Shown: positions 22,894 through 58,093, numbered from the stretch's first letter. The stretch: DNA of 64,000 nt from Limnomonas spitsbergensis (GCA_037349105.1 JAYJMM010000041.1:8306501-8370500), one strand, 5' to 3'. The notes: generated from the sequence alone by a model not told the origin. A program made the numbers and translations.

Positions 22894-25718
22894 AAGACTT
22901 GATATCTGATTATTGGACGCCTCGCCTTGCCTGCATGTTGTGCTGCGAACACTGCAGGGTCTGTCATTAGATCCGAAATGAAAATAAAGGAATGGCTGAT
23001 GTAGTGTTTGCTGCTGCATATTCACTGCATGAGCCGTCCCAGGCCACCAGTAGGTATCTTGATCAGTGAAGGAAATTTTGAAATTCTTATGTCCAGTTAA
23101 GTAAGTGTATGATATTAAGTATTGACCACTTTTCATAGGACCGGTTATTGAAAATTTTGCTTCTTACTTACCAGGCAGGCCTTTGCAACAGATGCAAGTC
23201 AATAACGTTACACCTCTGGCCCAACAGATGCAAGTAAGCCCTTATATCAGGTCTTCTGATGATAAGCAGTCTCATTGCGAGTTTGGGCCCAAACCTACCT
23301 AAATGCGTTCACCGGTCTGGGAATACGCGTATTGGTACGGTACCGTTGTTAAATTCAGTACCTGTGTGCTGTTAAGCGGTAGTTCCAAGGAGGAAACAGT
23401 TGTTGCGAGATTGTTTGTCTTAAAACGCACAGGTTGTACAAATGTTGAAGATGTATGAAGCATGTAACTCATTATTTCCTTCAGCGCATTCTGACCGAGA
23501 CCTAGCCCTGCACGCTTGTGAAAGCACAAGAAGTAGCACGTCCTTATGATCCAGTCTGTCCAGCAATTGGCACCCCCTGGGTTAGGTGGGGGTGTGCCAA
23601 GTTGAACATCCTCATGACCGCAGCACTCTCCGAGATCATCTGAGGCCCAGCTTCGACGTCCATGACAGTTGCCATCTGGCCAGTCTGCGTGAGGGTCGCG
23701 GCTATGATATGAATTTCAAAGCATGCACAAAAACAACATTTAAATGACATGACACCACCAAGCCCTGATGAAAGAGGCTCGGCAGCATGTGCGCCCGGCT
23801 GTCTGGTTGGGAGGAACAGGGAAGAAAGAAAGATAGGAGAACAAACAGGAAGGATAATGCATCCCCCCGGAGAAAGAGAGAAGGGCAGACAGGCATTCTG
23901 AAGTTTCTCCAGGCCATCTAGAGTCTAGCCCTGGATATATTTCTAGAGGGAGGGGCAGAAATAAACTGAATACACCCCATCCTCCAAATTTTGTAGAGCT
24001 TGACGAGAGCTTTCTATATCTGGCCTTAAAATTGTTTTTGGCCTAGGGGGCTGGGAGATATGGAGGGTCGAAGTGTGTGTGTGGGGGGGGGGGGGGGGTG
24101 ACAAAACAATGCGTTTTTGGAAATGTTAGTATATTTATTTTTAAACAGCAGATTTAGACGACAGCTACACCGTTGCATTCCTACTGTCATTTGCTATAGA
24201 TATACATCATAAAACATTCCACACAGAATACCAGACCCCCCTTGGGCTGACCCCTGAAGTACAAGATATCATATGCGGCTGCTGAGAGGGGTTCTGCCAC
24301 CAATCCTTGCACCAACAGACCAGTGACTTGTAGCATCTGCAGGAGCATCGCGGGTACCATCAGCCCTTATGCGTGGAGTTGTCACCTCCTAGATCACATG
24401 TACTCAGCCCACCTTGGTCAGGAGCTGACGAAGGCAGATACGACGAAATATGCCATCAGCACTGAGTAGTTTAAGGGGGGGGGGCAAGCAGCTCCCCAAG
24501 AGGCAGGAGACCAAGCTTCTGAAGCAGCACATCATGCTTAAGTTAGATGCTAGTGTGATGACACTCGTGCGACATTTGTGGTCTCTAGCGAGGATAGCTG
24601 GCAGGTGGTAGCTAGAGCAATGGTATATTCTTTTGTTTCACCGCTTTAAATTTGTTAACCAGCTACATTATCGGCACCATTAGAAGCGCTCTGCTGAGCT
24701 GGTTGACATTGACCCCGCTCCCTTCCTTAAATTCAGATTTGAGAAATGAAGGTTTTACTAGGTTCCGGAGGCGGGGAAGGGGGCCAGGGGTCGTTTGATT
24801 TTTTATGATGGGGTGTTTGACTTAATTTTTTGCCCGCCCCTTGCTCCATGCAGCAGTAATGATACACAATAAAAGACCCTAAGAGAGGGATCGGGCAGGG
24901 AGGCGTGTTGTGTGCTTTTTAACGTTGGCAAGTGTGGAAGCGTTGACAAACTGGTCCACTGATACCATCCGCCATTCGTTGCTGGCTGTCTCTGCTTTGT
25001 AGAGCATGTACTGTGCATTACTTCTCACCTCCTTGCCTGTCGTACAGCGTCTCCTTTCCGCCCTAACTGTCTGTTTTGCAACGCCCGCCATGCAATGCTT
25101 CCTATCAGTTTTTGTCCCTGTCGAACTACACCCATCATGCCCTGCTCGCTGCTTTATGTATGTTTTGTACCATTCGCCATGCACTGTTTCGCTAGCGGGA
25201 TATGGTAGTGACGCTGGCTGGTTTGGAAAACCGTACTGTGTGGGGCTCACCGTATAGATGAGCCTGACTGAAAGGAAACGGATTGCTAACTGGATTACCG
25301 GTTTTTGGGAATGGAGCTCGAGGTGGTTATGACTAGCTGAGTCATCAAGGGGGCCATCACCACTTCAATATGCTGCAATTGCACTGAACGGTGCAATTTT
25401 TAAAACCGGGAACATCACCTTCAAATTCATGATCGTCTTCCACGGCATAACACAACAACGCCAATGCACTTAGAAAAGAAATTGGCAGGTGCTCTTCACT
25501 TGTACAGAACTACACCTATGTTCCATGAAATCATGCTCGTATGTTTCACGACACATGTCTGGCTCTGTAATTATGGATGACTAAAACACGAATTTAAAGG
25601 AATATTATTGCATTGATTGATGTTCAGATGCATAGAGAATTACCAAGGCTTCACCGCCACGCTTTTTCATAATATGTTGCTTGCAGCCTCATACATTCCA
25701 CACATGCCTCCGTCTCAC
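22894..25718. other. Intergenic stretch with one coding-like fragment
   Basis: No confident gene. A minus-strand frame at about 23705-23560 reads protein-like (TLTQTGQMATVMDVEAG and SESAAVMRMFNLAHPH), but no partner exons were found; it could be a single exon or a relic of an unrecognised gene. A run of about 17 G lies near 24085-24101. The rest shows only short overlapping frames. The 3' UTRs of the converging EndoG-like and NmrA-like genes must lie at the two ends. Confidence 0.4.
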
Positions 25719-28700
25719 TTATGCAAACATGGCAGCATGGTCCTTGGCCCACATGTCCAAGGTGTACTTCGGCTGCCAAATTTTCAGCATCAGAGGAGAG
25801 GTCTCGTTGCAAGCAGGACGTGGAGGCTGTGCTCGAGAGGATCGGGGGAAGGGTGAGGGGGCAGGATATGGGTTAAAACATAATGAAGCACAATTGACGT
25901 GCTATTGCTGATATTCGTGATATGGGACATTCAATCCTGTAGTCTATTGGTATATCTTGCCAATAAGCATGCAAACTATCATCAATTATATCAACAGGAG
26001 GTCGGATATGCTGACCATAAACCATCAATCTCACTTGCTGCAGGGCAAACCGAGGTTTCATTGGTCTGAAAGCATTTGGACCAAGAAATGTACCGTAGGG
26101 TAGGTTTCAGATTTTTGTACTGACTCCTATTCCGTGAGTTTGCAACATCAATAATGTGCCCAATCTAAACCCTCACTTCCTAAACTTCATGAATGAGCTG
26201 CTCATTCTACTTATCAAAGCTTCAGGGTTCAGATTTCAAAACAAATCTGATCCTCAGTCCCTCACCTCAAGGCCACCACCCATCATCTGAATAGTCTCGC
26301 AGAAGCTCGATGCAAAGCGCTCAGACATACCAGCTCCAACAAGCCCAGCAGTCTTTAGGGGAGGGGCAAGCGCAAGGATCACATCAGGGTCGCAGATAGT
26401 GGTCAACAAGGAGCAGAGGGGGTAGATAGGGGATCAGCAGGGAAAGAGATAATAAGCAGACAAGGGAGTCAGCTAGTGGAGGAATCGGCAGTCGAGGTAA
26501 TCATGCAGGAGGTCAGCAGGGCATGGGGATCAACTGGGTGAGGATCATAAGAAGAATGAAGAGGGATGAGGCTTAGGCATACAAGATCTAGCAAACAAAG
26601 GAGATGTAGGATCTAGCAATACAGACGTAGATATGCAAGGGATCAGTCAGGGGAGGTCGGTCGGACTAGTCTTGGAGCGGTCTAAACTTCCACTTAGGGT
26701 GAAACATAAGCCTCATACTCTCATCCACAGAATGAAAACTCGTTCACATTCAGTAAGAGGAGTGTGTTTCACCTCCATGTCCAAAGCACTCACATATTGA
26801 GCGGGTGTGATGGTGTTGACGACAATCTCCTTGCCGGCATACTTGCTCAAGGCAGCGGCCTTTTCAGAAAAGTCCTTGAGCTCAGGGCCATGTAGCTGCA
26901 GGTCAGGTTGCATGGGCCCTCTGTTAGGTGGGGCTAACAGATAGGCAGAAGTGCACACTGCATAGCAATGGAGTGTAAGATCCTGGAGAGGTGTTTCCTG
27001 CAGTTAAAAGCTCTACGTTTATCATCAGAAATCGAATGTATCAAAGTATGCATGTCACATGGCAGTGTGGTGTATCATCAGATACGTGTACACGGCGCTG
27101 CACACCATGCGTTATTGCATGGGTGCGTGTGGAGCCGACAGCCATGCACATGACAAAATATACTATCTTTGAAGCATGCAAGGAGGTCTGCTGCTTGAGA
27201 CACATTTTGTACCATGACAGCCATTTCCCCTGCCTCAGCCAAGATGGGAGTCGCCCAAAATCCACGTCCCAGGACATTTCATTTAAAAAGTTATCGACCC
27301 ACTCACAATCATGTTTTGGGGGGGAGCGAGGGATCAATAATTCAAGATCTGAGGGTGCGTGTGGGCAAACCCTAATCTGTTAACCTGTGTGGATGTGCGT
27401 GAATTAAGCCAAACACCAGTCATTCCCCTCCTGCTCTCATTCCTATAGTCACGGTTTCAGCTACCACGGCTCACCGACCTCCATCCTGCCAAGGACCATG
27501 ACCTTGTTTGTGCTTATTTAGTGTGCGGGAGACCTCAGGGGGCCGCCACTGGGCTACTTGGGATTTGGGACCAAACCCGGACCAGCCTAAGGCAAGCTGC
27601 AGGGCTTGTTGCACCAGGTCCCAACGGCCATATGCGGCCATGTCTAAATTGTAGCTATGGTACCCTACACTTCACCCTGGCACTAACCTGCACCCTGCCT
27701 AGGGCAATGAACTCGTTGACCTTCTCGATGGGCTGCATCAGGATCGCGGCGGCGGCACCGGCAATGTCCCGGGGGTCGATCATGGCAGTCTTGTTCATCT
27801 CGCTTGCAGACACAGGGTAAGAGATCGTGCCAGAAGCCTTGGCCTCGCCCGCAGACCACAGGAAGTTGCTGTGGGGCGGTGGGGGAAGGGAGATGGGCAG
27901 TGCATGGTCTGAGGGCTAAGGTTTGGAACAAGGCAGCAGGGGAGGAGCAGGAGCCAGGGTATGCAGTGAAAGACCGGTGTTTCGTGAAATCTCAGCTTAA
28001 CATTGCTATATCTTGGTCTGTGGCCAGGGTGGCTTAGTGCAGCAAGGCCAACGGAGGTAGGGCAGTCAGAGTTTGGCCCCTATTGGCCCAAGGGTGGTCT
28101 TGTGCGAATGAACAGTAATAGACAACGGCCAACGGATGTCGAGTATCTGAAAATATCTTGAAATTGATCCTTTTGGATCTGCACCCAGACATCTCCCCCA
28201 GTCCCATTTTGAATGCCCACCCTGCACCCAGTCACTCACGTCATGAACCAGTTGGGCTGCAGGTCCACCACCTTGGACTTGTGCTCCGCAATGTACTGCT
28301 CAATGCGGGCATGTGCCTGAGGAGATATGCAAGTGACGGGACAGTTAGAAGTACACTTAATTCATAAAGGCCGGCAGTGCACTGAATTTATTTCCTGGTA
28401 GGCAAGCAAATATTCAATTTATCCAGGCAAACGGTTATCCAGTTTCTTACAGCAAACAGTACACCCATTTCAGAAGGCAATTCGGCAGCAGACAGGACAT
28501 GAAAGATGGCAGAAGATGTACCCAAAGACTATGCACACATCTCTGTGCTAGCAATGAGGTATCTTTGGGGGGCTCTAGGGGACCTCACAAAGGTTGAAGG
28601 TTTAATCTGGATCGACATATTGGTGTCCCCCTGCAGATATCCAAAGGTGGTCTGGCGACACTGTTGCATGTAGGTATGTGCTGTGGTGAAACAGATCTTG

Positions 28701-30212
28701 AGGAAACTCCCATAGGCCGCTTGAGACTTAGCGACCTTGGACCCCTTTCACTGACATAAAGCCGTACTCGGATGTCCAAGCTGCAGTCTAGGATTTGAAT
28801 ACCTCCCATTCGTCCTTTGCAAAGCAGCCTTAGTGCCTGCCTTACCCTGACATAGACTCCTTTGCTTCCAAGTGTTTATTTTAGTTTCTGCCAGACCACT
28901 TGTGGCAGGCTGCTAAGCAGCCTCCACTGGGCCCATGGTCGAGCCAAATCTTGAATCCTACGGCCGGTAGCCAAAGCAGCAGGTCTAACTGCAACAGTTC
29001 CCCTCGGCCAGAGTGATGTGGCTGACTTCAAGCCGGGGTCATATTGCTAAATCTCTGCCTTACCTTGGCATAGACTCCTTTGCTTTCAAGTGAGATCAGA
29101 AGGTTGGCAGTTGAGATCCGGACCACAACCTCGACACCCGCCTCAGAGGCAGCCGCAATGAAGTTTGTCTGCGGGCAGCAATAAAGGGTTTTTATGAGTG
29201 GCTGTTAAGTCTCACTCTGACAGCTGGCAAGTAACAACAGCAGAGCCACGACCATTAGCGACACCTCAGGAACCCCACCTCGCATTCGTACTGAGAATCG
29301 TCTCCTGGTGAGCAGACTAGGAAAGCCCTCTGTACCCCCACAAGGACAGCCTTGATGGAGGCTGCGTCGTTAAAGTCTCCAACAACGAGAGACACATTGG
29401 GCAGAGCTGCGAGGGTCTTTGACGCGTCAGATTCTGGCTTACGAACCATGGCCTTGACAGACACGCTGCCTGTAGGGAGTTGGGAGGTGTGTGTGCATCA
29501 TTAATATGAATTTCAAAATGGATTGGTGGCAGTCAAGCGTTTAACTCCCACCGAGACTTTATGATGTTGCACATGCTGACTTGGGAGTTTGAATGTGGAA
29601 TGGACGCAGTTGGCCGGAGGATAGGGGTCAAGAGGCAGAGAGGAGGAAACAGATGGAGGGGAGGACTTTGAGAGAAAGGCTAAAGATCAGTAAGGCTGTC
29701 AGGCAGCATCTTTTGTAGGAGTGTTCCACACCAGAATTGGTTTGTCAAGATGCAGCGTTTAGAATCTTTCACTTCTTTTTGTATAAGGAAACGGTGTGCT
29801 GGTAGGTCTTGTAGAAACAGGTTTTGAGCGAGAAGATGCATGGGGAAGGAATGAAGAAGCTTCCGAAGCGGGGAATTCGAAGCAAAGGGTCGAAGCCAGA
29901 GGAGAAAGCGTCATCGGGAGGACTCAGGATTACCGTCTAAGCATCAAACGATGCGCAGGGCATGGTTGCTGTATACGTGTTCCCCTTCGCTCGATCCCAA
30001 GCCCAATCACGCTCTGTAATCAACCTGCTGCCCGCTGTCGGGTCAGGTACTCGGGAACGAACCATGCTGGGTGGCAAAGGCAAGTGGGGGGGAGGTGCAG
30101 CAATGCTCGGGAATCAGATTATGGTATTACCTGCTGCAGACAGGAGCTCTACCAGCTTGGAACCGGTGTTGGCAGATGCGGAGGCGACGAGAATGTTCAT
30201 CTTGGTAGCCAT
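25719..30212 (-). CDS. NmrA-like NAD(P)-binding family protein, 8 exons
   Basis: Atypical short-chain dehydrogenase of the NmrA/quinone oxidoreductase-2-like group: Rossmann fold, enzymatic or redox-sensing role, substrate unknown. Exons in transcript order: 30212-30131, 29469-29279, 29168-29064, 28316-28240, 27868-27688, 26895-26773, 26352-26266, 25772-25719; 299 residues, typical of the family. Visible elements are the N-terminal strand-loop ILVASASANTGSKLVELL (in place of the usual GATG..G), VKAMVRKPES, VVGDFNDAASIKAVLVGV, the QPNWFMTNFLW region, MIDPRDIAGAAAAIL and GPELKDFSEKAAALS. All splice phases agree. The last exon (WAKDHAAMFA) is short and is assigned by phase and by resemblance to family C-termini. 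No catalytic YxxxK is apparent, as in NmrA itself. Confidence 0.85.
28840..28885 (-). repeat. Ghost copy of the NmrA-like exon 3 donor
   Basis: CATAGACTCCTTTGCTTCCA with its flanking CTTACC repeats the exon 3 end and donor of the NmrA-like gene at 29060-29092 (CTTACCTTGGCATAGACTCC then TTTGCTTTCAAGTG). The copy is about 215 bases further into intron 3 and still has a usable GTAAG on the minus strand. Confidence 0.75.
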
Positions 30213-30769
30213 CGGGGATGGGTTGGGGGAGGATCGACTAGGAAGCAGGCGCTAAAGAGGAGTTGTGTAGGGGTCGTTCTTAGTCAAGACTCAGTTTGTC
30301 GAAGTGGGATGGATTGTATATGCTGATCCTCTCTTGTGTCCCATTCATAGTTTGATATACACTTCTGACAAATACAGGTTTTAGGTCCTAGCGGTCATGA
30401 CTCCATCATTACTACTCACCAGTTGACGTTCTAGAACTTTTATGAGCCAACGTTGCGCCAGAAAACTTCGTGGCGTAATGCAAGCAGGCTGCAATTCAGC
30501 TGTGATCCCACATGTAATAATCCCATGCACTTTACACATGTACTATACAGTCCCCTGGTCTTACCGAGTAATAATACCGACGGGCCTTACCCGGCATCTC
30601 TCTGCCCGGCAAAGTCAATAAGAACAATGTTGATAACTGTCTAGCGGCTATCGCGCGTCTGTGAACCGCCCATAGGGTCAACTATAGTGGCCCCTGCCAC
30701 TATGCCCAACGACGAGTGGGGGGCGACATCCGTTTGCTTGCGTACGAGCCAATTCACACCTAGTTCAGA

Positions 30770-31440
30770 TCGTCGAGTTCGGTTCGGTTCAGTTCGTCAG
30801 TTTGGCGACTGGTTTCGCAACCTGCAGTCTCACCTAATTCACATCAGAAAATCTGAACCTTGCGGCCGTCGCATGCTTAGACGTCACCTTATGCAGTGAA
30901 GTGGCCAGGAAAGCAGCATACAACAACAGTCAATACAGCACGGGATAGCATGACAGCATGGTCGTCATTGCCATGATGATCTGATGAGCACATCGGATGG
31001 CATATCGTCCTCAGCCGACTCAACCCCATCCTCAGGGTGGGACAATTGGAGATATTCAATCGAATGACACATTCCTATACTGCTGTGCCTGCTCATCCGG
31101 CATGATGACGTTCCTAGAAGGCTGTTTGATGCGCCCTTGCCTCGTAGTTGGGGTCTGATTGCTGCCGACAACCTTTATGGCAACGAGTAGTTGGAGGTAT
31201 AGAGAGAACAACAGTTAAGGAAGCTGTGATATGAAGATTAGGGCGCGGTATGTAGACCGCAGCGAGCAAAGCCGACAAATCGTGACGAAACTTGCGAAAC
31301 CAGCCAACCTTGCGAAACCAGCGAACTGAAACTGGTGGCCCGAGGCCGGTTTCAGTTGGCGTGGTTTCGTCGAACTGAACTGAACTGAAACCATGCGAAA
31401 CCACGCGAAACCATGCGAAACCGATGGATGTGAATCAGGT
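30770..31440. repeat. Divergent inverted repeat pair
   Basis: The left block (about 30750-30850) contains CAATTCACACCTAGTTCAG, GTTCGGTTCGGTTCAGTTC and GGCGACTGGTTTCGCAACC. The right block (about 31285-31440) carries reverse-complement relatives: TTGCGAAACCAGCGAACTG, several GAACTGAACTGAAACCATGC phrases and TGAATCAGGTGTGAATCCGC. The arms are imperfect and internally repetitive. They could be subterminal repeats of a non-autonomous transposon. Confidence 0.4.
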
Positions 31441-33607
31441 GTGAATCCGCTCTAAGTGTGACGAGCGAACCGTACGCCCAGCTTCCGCGCATGACCGCCC
31501 GACCCGCACTTCCGAGCTCATTTTGACAATTCTGTCCCTGGATTTTCTGCTGCAGCAATAAAATTGAGCCAGAAGCGGTGGCCACTGGCCAGAAGCATCC
31601 GAGCTTCAAAATCACGACAGGGATTTGTCTGAATTTTGAAGACATTATAGGAATTGTCCCCGAGTTTCGAAGAAACCTTCTGTTCTGGAAGAAACTGACG
31701 AAATTTCGTGTTACCCTTGGATCTTGTTGCTTCTGGCGCTGAAGCTTTCAACCAACGACAACTAAGGAGTAAGGATACCGGAGGAGGCAACCGACGGCAA
31801 CCGCCACAGGGAACCGCCACTGATCGCTGATGATGATCGGTGGCCTTTTCGGCCACAGAAACCTTGTTAGTTGAAGGGGAAACCAGTGTTATCGCCAGGC
31901 GGTGGCCATGCCTACATAGGCCATTGTAGCGGTGGCCCGGGTTATTACCTGCCCGGCTGTGGCAATGGCTCCTCGATAGTCCTATCAACTGAAGTTGGCG
32001 CTGGCCTAGCCGCCCAGCTGGTGGGGAGCAGGGCACCGGTAGCCTCAGGGCAGGGTAGTCGAGGGGCGGGAGACTGTAGGCGTGTGCCGGGCTGGAGAGG
32101 TGTGCAGTGTGGTAGGCTGGTGGCTACCCGTTTGCTCCATCTGATAACGTAACCCTGGGCAAGGACGTGCCTGGTGTCTAACACTTTGGTCTTTTCATCT
32201 TAATAATCCATCTTGTAAGCGTCAGTTAATGACGTTACGCCTCTGGGCCATGCTGAAATGAAGCTGGGCCACGTCGGTAAACAGAAAGTCAGCTAGGACA
32301 GTCAAGGGAGAAGGCACAAGAGGAAAGAAAGGATAGCAAGTTCACCCACCAAACGACAAGCGTAAGCGTCAATGATACCGGTACTGCAGTGCTCTTCTGC
32401 CTGTGCTATGTTCCATTGCCCTTGTGATTTAGGTTGAGGTAACAAACAACCGTCGACTGCTTTCATCTCAACTCCATGTTCTGCTGAATGGGTAAGGTCA
32501 TCTGCTGCTGCATGGTTAAGCTATACTCTAAGGCATTCCTTTAAAGATTTAATTTGAGTCTCCATCCTTGCCAGTGGGTAGCAAAAGGAAATGTGATCGA
32601 AGTTGTTGTGGGCTTGGCCCTGAAGGGCTGGGGATTCGGACTAGCTTTTGTTTTCAGCATTGTGTTGCCGTCCCTTTCTCCCCCTTTGCTTCCAAGACCA
32701 GAGTTGGATGTCCAGGCGGCCGAGCTATTTTGAATAGGGCCCAGAGGTTTAGAACGGTGCATACCCTGATCAGTGGGACCCAGAGGTGTTTTGTCATTAA
32801 CAAGGAGACTGAAGATGATAGTTACATAAGAATTTCCACACGATATGTCAATGTGACCACTCGTTCTTCGATCAGATTGAAAAGTTTTCCTACCAGTTTG
32901 ACGGATTTTTCTCTAGATAAGCAATACAGCATCCTCAGCAGACACGAGGAGCGCAACACCATTGGACAATGCCAGTTTAGGTGTTACAAAAATACAGTCC
33001 TATAAAATATTAATTGAGAAACTTAGTTGACTCATAATCGGTACGATCATCCCATGCAGATGGATTATTGTAAGGCACTTCGAGCTGTCTCAGCCCCAGA
33101 GGTGCAGGGGCAGTCAGGACATCTCAACCGACATCCTCAGCTAACTTTTCAAATGGGTCTGAACATACCAAGTCAACCAACAGCTGCTGCGGCAAATATC
33201 TAATTACCCAATCTGCTGCACAGCCCTGCCGGGGGCTTTTAAACAGCCTCAGCCAGGCTCCTCGCAGGGACCGCCTTAAATTCCGCAACGTCCCAGATTC
33301 CGCCTTGCACCGTCGCCTGGGACATCGACAAGCCGCTCTTCTCCGCCAGGTACCTGTAGTGTGAATCACCAGCAGGTATGGCCTCCGTCAGCAAGCCAAA
33401 TCAACACTTCAGCCAACATCCATTTGTTGCAGTACCGCAGGGAACTGGGAGCCTATCGGGTTCCGAGCCCAGAACTGCCGAGGCAAAAAAAACGGGCTCA
33501 GTAAAACCATGGTCTCGGCGCAAGCCGAGGCCAGACGACCCTTTTTAGACACGTGACTCGGCAAAGTCGGGTAGATTTTGATGGCAGCTCGGCAACTCGG
33601 CTTGTCA

Positions 33608-33634
33608 GCTTTATCGACAATGTCGATAAAGCTC
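33608..33634. repeat. Perfect short inverted repeat
   Basis: AGCTTTATCGACA and its exact reverse complement TGTCGATAAAGCT are separated by a single A. The 13-bp arms would extrude as a tight hairpin. Confidence 0.75.
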
Positions 33635-33774
33635 GTGCACTCTGAAAGAATGTGGAAAGTTTCAATATGGGCAATGCATGCGTGTTTTGGATCCATTTCA
33701 AGCGCCGCGGTATGCCAGCTCAGCTCGGGTTTCTCCCTCGTCGCTGGACGGATGTCATATCCGCATGGCATCCG

Positions 33775-33818
33775 TCCCGACATAGCAACTCGGTTATATG
33801 CGAGTTGCTATGTCGGGA
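33775..33818. repeat. Perfect hairpin, 18-bp arms
   Basis: TCCCGACATAGCAACTCG (33775-33792) is followed after an 8-base loop by its exact reverse complement (33801-33818). Further palindromes nearby include TCGGCTTAAGCCGA at about 33970 and GGGTTCGGCTGAACCC at about 34000. A perfect 18-bp stem implies a recent origin or selection. It is not placed as the terminator of any gene I can see. Confidence 0.8.
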
Positions 33819-34501
33819 CATGTTGCATCCATGTGTATCGGCAGCTAGCTTTCTTTCTTTGCCATCGACAGGTATTCATGGTCGTTTTGTAAAAATAACG
33901 AAATCAGCGTTCCGCACTTTTTCATACTTTCCAGTCCCGAAAAAAATCCGAGCTCAGATTAACGTCGGGTCGGCTTAAGCCGACAAAAGCAAATTAGGGG
34001 TTCGGCTGAACCCGAGAAAAATGAAAAGGTCCCCCTAGACCCTGCGGTACCGTAAATTTGATTAGCCTTCCCTTTGGAAACAATTTTTTTTTCCTTTTCA
34101 TGCTGCCCTCAGGGCAAACCGTCGACAACAACTCCTAATTTTCCGGCTGAAGATTGGCGTCGACCATGGCCAGTTGGCAAATTCATGGATCCATCAAACC
34201 CAAACAACATAAATTGTGAGGGAAGGCAAAGCCAATCTACGGGTACTCCTGGTTTATAAAAAGCAAAACACACATACCTGTTTTATTTGAACACATATCC
34301 ACTACACTGCCGCAACATCCCAGCCTGCGGCCAGATGGGCCACTGGTGCAGCTAGCCCTGCTGCTAAGGCCACCTGCCCTGCTGCTTAGGCCACCCACCC
34401 TTGTCCGGCCAAGGGTTGGTCCCCACCAGCCCTTTTGTGTGTTACCCCAAGTGCCGGTCCTGAGCCCACAGAGCATTGCCTGACCAGCACCCTTGCCCCA
34501 C

Positions 34502-56690
<22,189 letters not shown>

Positions 56691-57019
56691 GAACGGCGAC
56701 AGTTGCCCTCTTCCAGGTTGTTTCGAATGGATATGATGGAATAACGTACACTAGAATTCGCCAAATCCAAAGTGCGATGAAAGGCAGAGTCTTTCAAAAA
56801 AGAATTAGTGTTTTCACGTGTGTACATTTGTACGGCATCAATACGGCTGTGGCTCTGGCTGTGGCTCCAAGCTGCTAGAAAAGTCGCGGGTGTCATCCCT
56901 GACAACCTCCTCTGCTCAGAACAACTAACTTATGCTTCACAAGATCCATCGGGACTTTTGCGTTGCAACACCCATGCAGATCTGATTCCTTCCTCTTCGT
57001 CATTTCCACGACTGTATAC
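56691..57019. promoter_or_regulatory. Bidirectional promoter, GOGAT / dephospho-CoA kinase
   Basis: The 329 bases between the two divergent start codons must contain both 5' UTRs and probably a shared promoter. A minus-strand frame beginning at 56905 (MTPATFLAAWSHSQSHSR) has transit-peptide composition, so an additional GOGAT 5' exon may lie here. Confidence 0.4.
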
Positions 57020-57891
57020 ATGGCAGCTGACGATCCCTTCTTCGTGCTGGGCTTGACTGGTATGCAGAACTCTGATGAGCACCACATGAGATTGGAACCT
57101 CACAACTCCTGTGATAGGGTCAATTGGCATGGGCAAGTCGACTGTCGGCCAATTTTTCCGTAGCAATGGCATTCCTCTACTGGATGCAGACCAAGTAAGA
57201 GTTGGAAATAATGATGATCATGGGACCTGAGTGACAGGGCTGGACTAATGCTGTATCAGTTCCATCATGAAGTTGTGCCATGCTGCCATGCGACATGCGC
57301 ATCTTGAAGCTTTTGTGCCTGGCTAAATCTCCTTGTGCTGCCAAGCATACCTCAAGCACGGTCAGAGTAAGCTTACGCACAGCAGCTTAATTTGTTCAAA
57401 TGTCATCAAGCCGTTAGCATGTTGCCTGTACAGGTTGTACATGACTTGTACGCGCAAGGTGGTGCGGCAGTGGGGCCAGTGGGATCTGCTTTCCCATCCG
57501 CAATAAATAATGGAGGTGGGCTGGCTTCCACTCCCCATGCATCCTCAAGTTATGATCATTTGATGACACCGTTATGTCTAGCATGCATTTAATAGACACA
57601 GTGTTTACTTCAGTGTGTAACAGACCACCTTCGGGGGGCCACCGGCGCCACCACCCGGCCAATAGAGACAATACCCTTCATCGGCATACGGCCGGTGGCC
57701 CGAGCAGCAGGCCATGTCGAAAGGCGCTAAATGAGCATTGGCATGCTGAAAGGCACTAAATAAGCGGTGGCATGCAACCCTGGATCCTTAGGACTTTTTC
57801 TGCAAATGGCTCCAGAAGCTGCCTGATCCCAAGTTGGTGCACTGCAGCCATCGACAGGAAGGCTCTCAGTACCTGCGTGATCGGAAAAGAG
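57020..57891 (+). CDS. Dephospho-CoA kinase, first four exons (gene continues)
   Basis: Last step of coenzyme A synthesis: phosphorylates dephospho-CoA using ATP (CoaE family). Exons: 57020-57059, 57118-57194, 57434-57515, 57848-57891, in consistent phase for 81 codons. The N-terminus FVLGLTG-SIGMGKSTVGQF has the P-loop split by intron 1. Next come the family motifs IPLLDADQ-VVHDLY and INNGAIDRKALS..VIGKE. This is only about the first third of the enzyme; the lid and C-terminal helices must be encoded to the right of the satellite. The start is the first ATG upstream of the P-loop, without an evident targeting peptide. After GKEG-type sequence the GTACGG donor opens an intron that reaches beyond 64000. 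Confidence 0.88.
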
Positions 57892-58093
57892 GTACGGTAA
57901 CAAACACTATAGCGGGATCAGTATTAAAAGTATGTACCACTGTGTGTATGGGGTATAAATATATGCCGGTTTATGATACACGTCGGTGCTGGTGTATCCT
58001 TATCTATACAGGTAAATATGACACGGTCATTCTGTACCGATACGGGTTATTGTAATTTAAGGAATGTTGGGGGGACTTGTAAGCTATTTTTCA

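Larger units (their letters stand above)
30213..34501. other. Gene-poor, palindrome-rich intergenic region
   Basis: About 4.3 kb without a recognisable gene. The left part should hold the NmrA-like promoter. Related GGTTTCGCA/TTCAGTTC phrases occur in opposite orientation at about 30770-30845 and 31285-31440. The right part, about 33400-34040, is dense in short palindromes. Long single frames (for example 31518-32036 minus and 32568-33005 plus) match no family I recognise. A decayed DNA transposon or several MITEs is a reasonable but unproved reading. Confidence 0.4.

Noticed and set aside
23544..23720. Assignment of the MATVMDVEAG fragment to an ESCRT-like protein
   Set aside because: A vague resemblance in helix pattern only; too short and no neighbouring exons, so it is left unnamed.
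31518..32036. A 172-codon minus-strand frame as a gene
   Set aside because: Its composition resembles no family, it overlaps other open frames and dispersed-repeat-like GGCC phrases, and no partner exons were found.
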